NCBI GenBank assembly: GCA_029001845.1
Contig: JAREWP010000063.1
Coordinates: forward strand, 50,190-114,189
DNA length: 64,000 bases
Reading direction: 5' to 3'
Source of the DNA: Candidatus Magnetocorallium paracelense
GTDB lineage: Bacteria > Nitrospirota > Thermodesulfovibrionia > Thermodesulfovibrionales > Magnetobacteriaceae
Below the pieces are notes generated by a model. The model did not search any database. It was given only the letters and a program-made list of their open reading frames with translations, and was not told the origin of the DNA. Positions 57,471 to 64,000 of this stretch are shown in pieces (position 1 is the first letter of the stretch; each line of letters begins with the position of its first letter). A program made the position numbers and the translations under genes.

Positions 57471-58610
57471 TTAATCTGTTATTTCATGATTCCACAAAGC
57501 ATCTAAGAATGTTTTAACAGGATATATCTCTATATTCCCTATAATGCGCTTCTCACTGTCTCTTGAAACTACAATCATCCTTTTCAATGGATGCTCTTCA
57601 GCAAGGGTGGTCAGCCCTTTTATGTGCTTTTCATTAATCATGCCTGATGACTTCACCTCAATTGCTATGCTTCCCCCTATCACAAAATCGACTTCAACAC
57701 CTCTGTTGGTTCTCCAGAAATTAATGGATTCGTCCCTGCCGTTGTAATCCAGAAATGCTTTTACTTCCAGATATATAAAATGCTCAAAAGCCTTTCCAAA
57801 CATGGCGGTTCCCTCTGCTGCGCCTCTTTGCCCAATGATTGAGTTTACAACTCCAATATCAAAAAAATAAAACTTGCCTGTGGAGATTGTTTTTCTTTTA
57901 CCTGAACTCCTTAATGGTTCGATCATATTTCCTATCAAAGTGTCCTCAAGTATGGCATAGTATTCCCTTATGGTTCTTGAAGGAACCTGAGCGTCACGGC
58001 TGACAGATTCGAAATTTATCAGCTCTCCGTTTGAAATCGCGGAAGTATGTAAAAAGCGTGAAAAATTATCTATCTTTCGTGTCAGAGCTTCTGCGACTAT
58101 TTCCTCTTTCAGGTAATCACCCACATAACTTCTCAGCTCATCCCAAGGATCATCAGAAAGGTAAACAGGGGGAAGAGCTCCATAATTGAGAACTCGCTTT
58201 AAATCCAACTCTTTTATCTCTGCTGATGTAAATGGATGTAAGTATCTGGTTTTGACCCTTCCAGCCATCAAAGAGGTGTGGGTTCTCTTCAGTTTCCTGG
58301 CGCTGCTGCCGGTCAGCAAAAAACGGACGCCTTTTTCCTCTATTAAATAGTGAACCTCATCCATTAATAGTGGCATCTTTTGTATCTCATCTATTACAAT
58401 CAGTTTATCTTTTGGGCCAAGCTCCTCTCTGATTAGGGACGGTCTTGTGGAGAGTCTCAAAAACAGATCGGAAAGGAGAAGGTTGTATACCTTGCCAGCC
58501 TTGATCTCATTTCGTATGAAAGCGCTTTTCCCGGTTCTCCTTGGGCCAAGCAGCAGTATGCTCTTTTTGGATAGCTCTTTACGGACAGTTATAGCTCGCT
58601 TTACATACAT
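57471..58610 (-). CDS. AAA ATPase with DUF4143 domain
   Basis: 379 residues, typical size of this large family. Walker A LLLGPRRTGKSAFIRNEI (about 20-37), Walker B DKLIVIDEIQKMP, sensor LLTGSSARKLKR. The C-terminal DUF4143 part has GKAFEHFIYLEVKAFL and a nuclease-like core (INFWRTNRGVEVDFVIGG, AIEVKSSG). Such proteins are often in mobile or variable regions; their role is unsettled. Here a 20-bp perfect palindrome and a truncated hydrolase gene lie directly upstream, suggesting the ATPase gene came in as part of an insertion. Confidence 0.85.
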   Translation of the reverse strand: MYVKRAITVRKELSKKSILLLGPRRTGKSAFIRNEIKAGKVYNLLLSDLFLRLSTRPSLIREELGPKDKLIVIDEIQKMPLLMDEVHYLIEEKGVRFLLTGSSARKLKRTHTSLMAGRVKTRYLHPFTSAEIKELDLKRVLNYGALPPVYLSDDPWDELRSYVGDYLKEEIVAEALTRKIDNFSRFLHTSAISNGELINFESVSRDAQVPSRTIREYYAILEDTLIGNMIEPLRSSGKRKTISTGKFYFFDIGVVNSIIGQRGAAEGTAMFGKAFEHFIYLEVKAFLDYNGRDESINFWRTNRGVEVDFVIGGSIAIEVKSSGMINEKHIKGLTTLAEEHPLKRMIVVSRDSEKRIIGNIEIYPVKTFLDALWNHEITD

Positions 58611-58685
58611 ATAAAGTGCCCCTTCTCTGCGTCTGCTTTTATCAGCATTTTGCCAGGTTCTGCTATTATAATGAGATTATGACAA

Positions 58686-58740
58686 AATCCGCAACTATTC
58701 TGCGGATTTTGCAGCAAATCCCGCAGAATAGTTGCGGATT
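58686..58740. repeat. Perfect 20-bp palindrome at the ATPase/hydrolase junction
   Basis: AATCCGCAACTATTCTGCGG and its exact reverse complement flank a 15-base spacer, and the stem continues with one bulge into ATTT/AAAT. It marks the point where homology to the alpha/beta hydrolase stops. Confidence 0.75.
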
Positions 58741-58741
58741 C

Positions 58742-59231
58742 TGGAGTATCTTTGTCATATGATTTACCCGCTCCCCGCCGGTCCCAATGGACGACAGTAA
58801 AATATTTGATCAACTCAGCATCCATATCACGTGAACTTGGCATACCCGGTGCAGAGGAGCCCGGGCCACCATGCAAAAATATCATAATCGGATTGCCCCT
58901 ATCAGCACCTCTAATAAATATTCATTGTTTTAAACCGCCCGGCATGATCTCCTCTAATGAACTTATGGCGTCAGGGATTTCAATTTCAGTCGAATTTTTC
59001 AGATATGTTTTGTACAACTGACGTGCTCCCGGTAGGACAAAACTCAATAGTTTCGTTTTCTTGGGATGTCTCCATCTCTCGCATGGAGTCGGTGGACTCT
59101 ACTCCAACACCAGGTCTCTTGTTCTCTCGGAAAACCTTAATACTTTCCCCGGCTGAAGGCTGACTCCTGGTATTTGACTCCTGTTCTTTAGTTGAAGGAT
59201 AGTTATGTAGAACAAGCAGATAGGTAATCAA
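58742..59231 (-). pseudogene. Broken alpha/beta hydrolase (proline iminopeptidase-like)
   Basis: Reading on the minus strand, a membrane-anchor-like start (ITYLLVLHNY) and MREMETSQENETIEF shift by one base near 59038 into VLPGARQLYKTYLKNSTEIE and EEIMPGGLKQ. A TGA then sits where the family has Trp, followed in the same frame by IFIRGADRGNPIMIFLHGG, PGSS and FTVVHWDRRGAGKSYDKDTP. Homology stops at the palindrome, so the catalytic Ser, Asp and His regions are missing. Three lesions (frameshift, nonsense, truncation) make this a dead gene. HGGPG and DRRGAGKS identify the family. Confidence 0.75.
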
Positions 59232-59269
59232 AAAGAAAATAAAGACAACTTTGCTTTCTTTTTATACTA

Positions 59270-61054
59270 TCAGATCAGAGCCGGATCGCTAATGACCTCA
59301 ACAAGAGAGGGCCCGTCACAGGTTAAAGCTTTTCCGATTGCTTCATCCAATTCAGAGAGTTGGTTAACGCGAAATCCCCTGGCCCCGCAAAGCTCGGCGT
59401 ATTGAGCAAAATCAGGATTATGCAACTCCGTTTCCCAAACCGGAAAATGCTGATTTTCCTGCTCCCTGGATATCTTACCCAATTGCTGATTGTTTATTAA
59501 AATATGAATTATTTTCATTCCGTATTTTACTGCCGTACAAAGTTCGGCCATGTATTGCCCGAATCCTCCATCTCCCGTGAGCGCAATAACAGGTCGATCA
59601 GGGGCCGCTGCCCAGGCGCCCATGGCCGCCGGATATCCGAAACCAATGGATCCCAAATATCCGGACATAATAACGGACTGCTGCTTACACTCGAAATAGC
59701 GCCCAAAGGAGTAGGTGTTGTTGCCGACATCAACGGCAATTACAGCATCGGCTGGAATCAGTCGGCTCAATTCCCCAAAGACCTCCGCCGCGTTAAGTCC
59801 ATGACCTTGACGTTTCGCTCTACGTATCGCTTTTTCTTCCCGCCATTCCCGCCACTTGGAAGCAATTTCTTCACGTTGGTCATGCCATGGGCCATCATGG
59901 GCCAGACGATTAAGAAAAATACCGGCCGTAATGCCGATCTCTCCATTCACAGGTACGGTAACAGCATGAAACTTGCCTAATATCATAGGATCTAAATCGA
60001 CTTGAATGGTGGGAATGTTTGGGTTGATCCCTGTATGTTGAGAGAAAGAGGCTCCGAAAACAACCAAAAGATCGGCGTTATTCATTAAGTGAGATGCTAT
60101 CACGGTTCCACTACGTCCAAGAACACCGCAAGCCAAGGGATCATCATCGGGAATAAGACCCTTACCTTTAAAGGTCGTGATGACAGGACACTTCAATTGC
60201 TGCGCCAACCTCATGATATTGGTCATCTTAAAGCGCGCCCCGTGACCGACAATGATGGCGGGACGATTTGCCCGGTTTAACAACCGGGTGGATTCGTCGA
60301 TCGCTTCGGAAGGCGGCGTTATATTTAGATCAGGTAATCGTCCTTGTGGTGACCCGGCCGATTGGTCGACTTTGGCAGGTAAGATCTGAACTTCATTGGG
60401 AAATATCAGGTGCCCTACATCCCGCTTCAGGATTGCCTGCTTTATCGCTAAATTCATAAGCTCGACATGATTACTGGAAGCTAAAACGGTTTGGCTCCAT
60501 GCGGAAACGCCTTGGAAAACCGTAACCAGGTCCACCTCTTGAAAGGCCCCTGGCCCCAGCACCTGCGTATCGATTTGTCCGGTCAAGGCCAAGATCGGAG
60601 CTCTGTCCATTCGAGCGTCCCAAAGCCCGGTCAGTAAGTTCGTCGCTCCCGGACCGGCAATACTTAAACAAGCCGCAGGTCTGCCGGTTAACTTTCCATA
60701 TGCAGAGGCTGCAAAAGCGGCGGCCCCTTCATGCCTGACTCCTATATAATTCAGTTTGCCGGATTCGCATTGTTTTCGGATTGCATCGGCCAGACCCAGA
60801 TTGGAGTGGCCCACCATACCGAATACATGAGTCACTCCCCAATTCACCATAGTTTCCACCATAATGTCCGACACAGTGAGAGGTTTCACGCTTTTGTCGA
60901 GACTTCGAACCGATACGCCTTTAGATGGCTCCGGGGCAAGTTCAGTAAAGGCTGAAGCCGGAGCTCCGCAAAGAGGACACCTATCAGGCGGCTCAGGTCC
61001 TTCATATATATAGTCACAAACATTACATTTCCACTGCTTATCCGATTTGTTCAT
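59270..61054 (-). CDS. Rubredoxin-fused thiamine-diphosphate enzyme (pyruvate oxidase/acetolactate synthase-like)
   Basis: 594 residues. The first 40 form a rubredoxin-type iron site (WKCNVCDYIYEG and DRCPLCGAP). The rest is a full three-domain ThDP enzyme. The N-terminal PYR domain holds the catalytic Glu in VRHEGAAAFAASAYGK, a central domain has VGHGARF, and the PP domain has the ThDP-Mg motif GDGGFGQYMAEL to INNQQ. Close relatives are pyruvate:quinone oxidoreductase (PoxB), oxalyl-CoA decarboxylase and acetolactate synthase; substrate not decidable. The rubredoxin could pass electrons from an oxidative decarboxylation. It stands alone between pseudogenes. Confidence 0.85.
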   Translation of the reverse strand: MNKSDKQWKCNVCDYIYEGPEPPDRCPLCGAPASAFTELAPEPSKGVSVRSLDKSVKPLTVSDIMVETMVNWGVTHVFGMVGHSNLGLADAIRKQCESGKLNYIGVRHEGAAAFAASAYGKLTGRPAACLSIAGPGATNLLTGLWDARMDRAPILALTGQIDTQVLGPGAFQEVDLVTVFQGVSAWSQTVLASSNHVELMNLAIKQAILKRDVGHLIFPNEVQILPAKVDQSAGSPQGRLPDLNITPPSEAIDESTRLLNRANRPAIIVGHGARFKMTNIMRLAQQLKCPVITTFKGKGLIPDDDPLACGVLGRSGTVIASHLMNNADLLVVFGASFSQHTGINPNIPTIQVDLDPMILGKFHAVTVPVNGEIGITAGIFLNRLAHDGPWHDQREEIASKWREWREEKAIRRAKRQGHGLNAAEVFGELSRLIPADAVIAVDVGNNTYSFGRYFECKQQSVIMSGYLGSIGFGYPAAMGAWAAAPDRPVIALTGDGGFGQYMAELCTAVKYGMKIIHILINNQQLGKISREQENQHFPVWETELHNPDFAQYAELCGARGFRVNQLSELDEAIGKALTCDGPSLVEVISDPALI

Positions 61055-61130
61055 AAATTCTCCCTTTTTACATTCGTAAAATTTAATGCAACGCTGTCGA
61101 AAGCCGACAAAACCGTGTTACTTTATAATG

Positions 61131-61171
61131 GGTGTGCGCATGATATTACGTAGAAATTTCATGCGCACACC
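61131..61171. repeat. Perfect 13-bp inverted repeat
   Basis: GGTGTGCGCATGA and TCATGCGCACACC around a 15-base spacer, just outside the presumed IS3 end (61175, TGACCTGCCCCC). It could be a terminator or part of the element border. Confidence 0.5.
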
Positions 61172-61174
61172 ACC

Positions 61175-61482
61175 TGACCTGCCCCCGGTTAATGTACCAC
61201 TTGTAGAGTTAGACCTTGCTCAGTCGGTACAGGCAGTGGAGGCGTAGCCGGAACTGCCTGTACCGACTGAATCGCCGCCGGAGCCGGGGGTCTGTATCCA
61301 AGTGAGCTGTGCGGTCGTATCGTATTATATTCTCTTCTCCACTGCTCAATCAACACTTTTGCTTCCATCAGAGTTTCAAAAATTTCCAGGTTTAAAAGCT
61401 CATCTCTGAGTTGGCCGTTAAAGCTTTCTATATAGCCGTTCTCCCAAGGACTTCCGGGCTCTATATAACCTAAAAGTGACAA
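61175..61482 (-). pseudogene. IS3-family transposase, 3' fragment
   Basis: The C-terminal 90 residues of an IS3-type DDE transposase: [20 protein letters not shown] (with the last catalytic Glu), LRDELLN and [15 protein letters not shown]. The upstream two thirds, including both Asp, are gone; the frame is cut at about 61470 by an inserted inverted-repeat element. TGACCTGCCCCC at 61175 looks like an IS3 terminal repeat. Non-functional remnant. Confidence 0.8.
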
Positions 61483-61645
61483 TTAGATCGGGATTCGGCT
61501 GTAAAATCAAGCACTTATGCTGCGTCGGACTTCACCGATTTAGTGCTCAACGTAGCTCTGCTACGCCTGCGCCTAAACCGGCTTGCCTCCTTGCCTAAGC
61601 ACTTGCTTTTACATCCTCGGTCCTCGACCTAATTGTCACTTTTAG
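61470..61645. mobile_element. MITE-like element with long inverted ends and TATAA duplication
   Basis: Left end CCTAAAAGTGACAATTAG and right end CTAATTGTCACTTTTAGG are perfect inverted copies, and similarity continues inward (CTGTAAAATCAAG and CTTGCTTTTACATC). TATAA flanks both sides (about 61464-61469 and 61647-61652), fitting a 5-base target duplication. No coding capacity. It cuts the IS3 transposase. Confidence 0.7.
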
Positions 61646-61652
61646 GTATAAA

Positions 61653-62062
61653 TTAATTTAGAGGCAGTTCTAGAGTAAACCTGACTCCGAATTCAATATT
61701 CTCGGCATAAATCTTACCGCCCATATTCTTTTCAATAATTATTTTAGACATATACAGTCCAATACCAACTCCTTTGATGGTTTAAAAAAGTTTCTGAAAT
61801 CATCAATAATCCTTGACATATATTGCAATTGTTTCAGTGATTCTTCTACAGCATTAGAGATAAGATTATCATCGAGTTCGCCATGCCTGTATGCGTCCTC
61901 TATATCCTGCACTATCACTCCGACAGCATTGAGAGGCTGCCTCCAGTGATGCGCTATAGCTCCAACCATCTCTCCCATTGCGGCTATTTTGGATTGTTGG
62001 ATCAGCAATTGCTCCTTTTCCCTACGCTTTTCCTTATCCTGTTTTTGTTGGTAGTCAGCTCT
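61653..62062 (-). pseudogene. Histidine kinase fragment with internal deletion
   Basis: Reads KEQLLIQQSKIAAMGEMVGA, IAHHWRQPLNAVGVIVQDIE and IIDDFRNFFKPSK, then shifts frame into GVGIGLYMSKIIIEKNMGGK and FGVRFTLELPLN before TAA at 61653. Compared with the kinase at 28896 about 110 residues, including the ATP-binding N and G1 boxes, are missing between FKPSK and GVGIG. The sensory N-terminus is also gone. A dead paralog. Confidence 0.75.
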
Positions 62063-62162
62063 AAATCGATGATATTATACTTTCAAGGATAGCAATGTTG
62101 CTGCACGCGAACAACAATGGATTAAGATATTTCGCCTTCATAATATTGTATCCAAAAAAAAC

Positions 62163-62292
62163 TATCAGCTATCAGCTTTTCAATTCCAGCACTTTACTGC
62201 TCAAAATACATACACCCTCAAGGTGAAGTTTATTATTGGCATATCATCAATACTTTCTTTAGCTGAAGGCTCACCGCTGATAGCTGACTGTC
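62163..62292. repeat. Palindromic repeat B, copy 6
   Basis: ATCAGCTATCAGCTTTTCAA at the left and CACCGCTGATAGCTGACTG at the right, with ACACCCTCAAGGTGAAG in the middle. It is shorter at its left end than other copies. The gap 62293-62518 shows no gene. Confidence 0.75.
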
Positions 62293-62518
62293 GTTTTTTA
62301 GTTATTATAACCTGAAACAGCACATATGTAAAAGAAATCAGACCTCAGTAAGTCCGGTTAAAAATCAAGTATGAAGAAGTCCGTACTGAAGCTGACTAAC
62401 GCGGCTTTGTATATGCTGTGTTCGGCCCGGCTTTTCCTGGTTTTGGCGACATTCAAGTTATATCCAGCAAATTCCGGTGAAAAAGGGAGGGCATGGGCAG
62501 GAAGGATTTTCAGAGAAA

Positions 62519-62649
62519 ACGTCCATGACTCTCCGAGTCACCACAAAGAATGAAAATGGTTAAGAAGGAGCAGTGATGTCCTGCCAAAACAAGGTGATGT
62601 TTGAGTCTGCGAGTTTCAGCTTATTTTGGCGGGACATTGCTGCTCCTTC
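62519..62649. repeat. Composite repeat D + C, copy 3
   Basis: D unit with stem GACTC-TCC-GAGTC (62519-62560) then C (62564-62649) with arms GAAGGAGCAG/CTGCTCCTTC and a loop almost identical to those at 18.7 and 18.9 kb. A GGCACGATGCC hairpin follows, as in copy 2. Confidence 0.8.
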
Positions 62650-62786
62650 CGGCACGATGCCGGTTATTTTCGGGATAAATAAGAATAATTTTTCGTAAAG
62701 ATCATTTTTGAAGGTAGTCGGAGCCGGGCGTGTGACAAAATTTGTCACTTCCAGGTTTTCAAAATGTTTATATGTTATCCTGATCA

Positions 62787-62921
62787 ATGCATATCAAGAA
62801 GCATGTAAGCTTTGGAAGTCTGAGAGCAAAGCTGTCTGAAAAATTTTTGGAGATATCTGATTGGCGAAAGAGCAAGAGCGTGAAATATGAGATCCATGAT
62901 GTATTAATGAGCGGCTTTGCA
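62787..62921 (+). pseudogene. Transposase N-terminal fragment
   Basis: 45 codons from ATG 62787: KKHVSFGSLRAKLSEKFLEI, SDWRKSKSVKYEIHDVLMSG, FA. The SVKYEIHDVLMSGFA stretch resembles the start of a DDE-transposase family (ISNCY-like), where AMFYLQ should follow. An inverted-repeat element begins exactly at this point, so the gene is interrupted and the rest is not found on the far side within the window. Family name is tentative. Confidence 0.55.
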
Positions 62922-63102
62922 AGGGTTGACTCAAAAATAAATTCGTAATTAAAAGAGACAGATTTGCATTATATTTGGTTGCACTGAATGAGCAAAACCG
63001 CAGGCATAGCAGCGCTCTGTTGAGGATTTTGCGATTGAAGTGCAATCAAAGATGATGTGAAGGTGTCACCTTTTAATGCGAATTTATTTTTGAGTCAACC
63101 CT
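62922..63102. mobile_element. MITE-like element with perfect 24-bp terminal inverted repeats
   Basis: 181 bases. The left end starts AGGGTTGACTCAAAAATAAA and the right end finishes TTTATTTTTGAGTCAACCCT; the 24-base ends are exact inverted copies. Inner arms TTAAAAG/CTTTTAA extend the symmetry. No open frame of note. No convincing target duplication beyond one or two A residues. Confidence 0.75.
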
Positions 63103-63144
63103 AAAGGAAACCATTGATATTATGAAGATAATAAGCATCCCACT

Positions 63145-63423
63145 TTAAAATATAATTTTAAATTCCGTACCGCATGATCTGTCAATTTCGATTTCACCTT
63201 TGAGTTGTCTGTATACCAAAGTGTGAACGAGGCTTATGCCAAGGGACTTTGCGCTTTTGAAATCGAACGATTCCGGCACGCCAACGCCGTTATCTCCTAT
63301 GATCAATAAATAGTTGTCGTCATCATTTTTACTGAAATGAATAACAATCTCTCCCCCCTTATCGACTGCATTCTTCTCTTCAACTTCCGAAAGATTGATT
63401 CTGTCGTATCTTTTTCTCAACAA
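63145..63423 (-). pseudogene. Histidine kinase HATPase fragment (HisKA_2 type)
   Basis: 92 codons: GGEIVIHFSKNDDDNYLLII, GDNGVGVPESFDFKSAKSLG and ISLVHTLVYRQLKGEIEI match the G-box end of HisKA_2-type kinases such as the one at 26379. The phosphoacceptor, N-box and sensor are missing, and the first 25 residues do not fit the family. Remnant. Confidence 0.65.
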
Positions 63424-63462
63424 TACGCCAAGCGACGATAGACCTCTGTAAAAACTAACACA

Positions 63463-63741
63463 TTAATAAGAGCTTTTTGAATCGACTACTTTAAAGGCAA
63501 AAAGATCTAATAGTAAATCAAGAAATTTTATATTACTACTATCTTTTCCTTTGCTTAGAGACTTCCACGCCTCTTCCTTCACATAAACATATCCGGCGCC
63601 TTTATCCAAATCATTGTTTCCATCTCTGCTATTTTTGTTAGCATTAGCAGCACCATTCTTTAAATGACTCAGATTTTTGAGTGAATTTTCTATTTTGTCT
63701 TTCTGGGGTATCCACTTGGCTCCACCAACCCCACCCTGCAT
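63463..63741 (-). CDS. Open frame of unknown nature
   Basis: 92 codons, polar and rich in Lys, Asn and Asp (NANKNSRDGNNDLDKG), with KEEAWKSLSKGKDSSNIKFL near the end. I recognise no family, signal peptide or ribosome site. It lies between a kinase fragment and a transposase 3' end, so it may be a remnant or not a gene at all. Confidence 0.2.
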   Translation of the reverse strand: MQGGVGGAKWIPQKDKIENSLKNLSHLKNGAANANKNSRDGNNDLDKGAGYVYVKEEAWKSLSKGKDSSNIKFLDLLLDLFAFKVVDSKSSY

Positions 63742-63758
63742 TGCTACGAACTACTTCA

Positions 63759-64000
63759 TCAATCATCTGTTGATGAGATACTATGAATTTCATTGAGTAG
63801 TGATTTTCCGCCTTTGAGGTCTTTTCTCTCTAACATTGCCTGCTGCACTAATCGATAAAAGAGTTTGCCTCGTGATGCTGATGTACGTCGATTGAAACGA
63901 AATGTATATTCATCAAGATAATAATCCAGATGAGAGTGGTGGTGTACTGCACCTTGGTATGTTCCATTCAACCATCGCTTCACTAAGCCGGCGATACGAT
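63759..64000 (-). CDS. IS1595-family transposase, C-terminal part (runs off the window)
   Basis: At least 80 codons, open to the window edge (the frame reads IAGLVKRWLNGTYQGAV at the edge side). HLDYYLDEYTFRFNRRTSAS and RGKLFYRLVQQAML are the characteristic C-terminus of IS1595 (ISXO2-like) transposases. The catalytic domain and terminal repeats are outside the window, so intactness is unknown. Confidence 0.85.
   Translation of the reverse strand, partial: RIAGLVKRWLNGTYQGAVHHHSHLDYYLDEYTFRFNRRTSASRGKLFYRLVQQAMLERKDLKGGKSLLNEIHSISSTDD

Noticed and set aside
62560..63045. Minus-strand open frames opposite the transposase fragment and repeat C
   Set aside because: They are composed of repeat C, the inverted-repeat element and antisense of the transposase fragment.

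Overview
The window reads as a Gram-negative chromosome segment: it has a trimeric-type porin, lipoproteins with lipoboxes, periplasmic binding proteins, a Sec signal on a giant kinase, and base composition that looks AT-leaning. The very high density of two-component, c-di-GMP and chemosensory genes, HisKA_2-type kinases and many families of small palindromic intergenic repeats fits a Desulfobacterota- or Nitrospirota-like environmental bacterium. That placement is an inference; no marker gene fixes the taxon.

Layout. 1-1400: remnant of a tyrosine recombinase, a tRNA-Arg(CCU) and a truncated CARDB-type gene. 1.5-11.4 kb: two class III nucleotidyl cyclases, an orphan sdhB-like gene, a Cache-GAF-GGDEF-EAL protein, a GNAT enzyme, a small lipoprotein and a porin. 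11.4-20.6 kb: minus-strand block of receivers, GGDEF proteins, a CheC-like phosphatase, a PstS-like binding protein and a HisKA_2 kinase. 21-32.3 kb: a CHASE kinase, an orphan PhoU, and two PhnD-like binding proteins each followed by a membrane kinase. 32.5-48 kb: a Wsp-like chemosensory cluster (CheR-TPR, double CheW, CheA-REC, CheB, a multi-receiver hybrid kinase) facing an MCP with a NIT-type sensor and two REC-GGDEF proteins, plus a RelE/Phd-type toxin-antitoxin pair. 48.4-57 kb: a 2713-residue hybrid kinase containing three binding-protein domains, with a partner receiver. 57-64 kb: a decayed, repeat-rich region with an AAA/DUF4143 ATPase, a broken alpha/beta hydrolase, a rubredoxin-TPP enzyme, and fragments of IS3, IS1595 and another transposase, of kinases, and several MITE-like elements.

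How the genes may work together. Four separate loci join an ABC-type solute-binding protein to a histidine kinase (as adjacent, overlapping or fused genes), and none has permease or ATPase genes in the window. The binding proteins therefore look like dedicated extracytoplasmic sensors. Outputs are mostly GGDEF/EAL proteins (seven GGDEF-containing proteins, two of them with EAL), so the common currency is probably c-di-GMP; cAMP-type cyclases add a second messenger. The hybrid kinase at 38.9-42.7 kb carries two MshEN-like motifs at its N-terminus and might read c-di-GMP back into phosphorelay.

Intergenic spaces are filled by at least six repeat families (called A to F and I below), several with terminal inverted repeats, target duplications or compensatory changes in their stems. 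Some are nested inside one another, and one supplies the start region of a gene.
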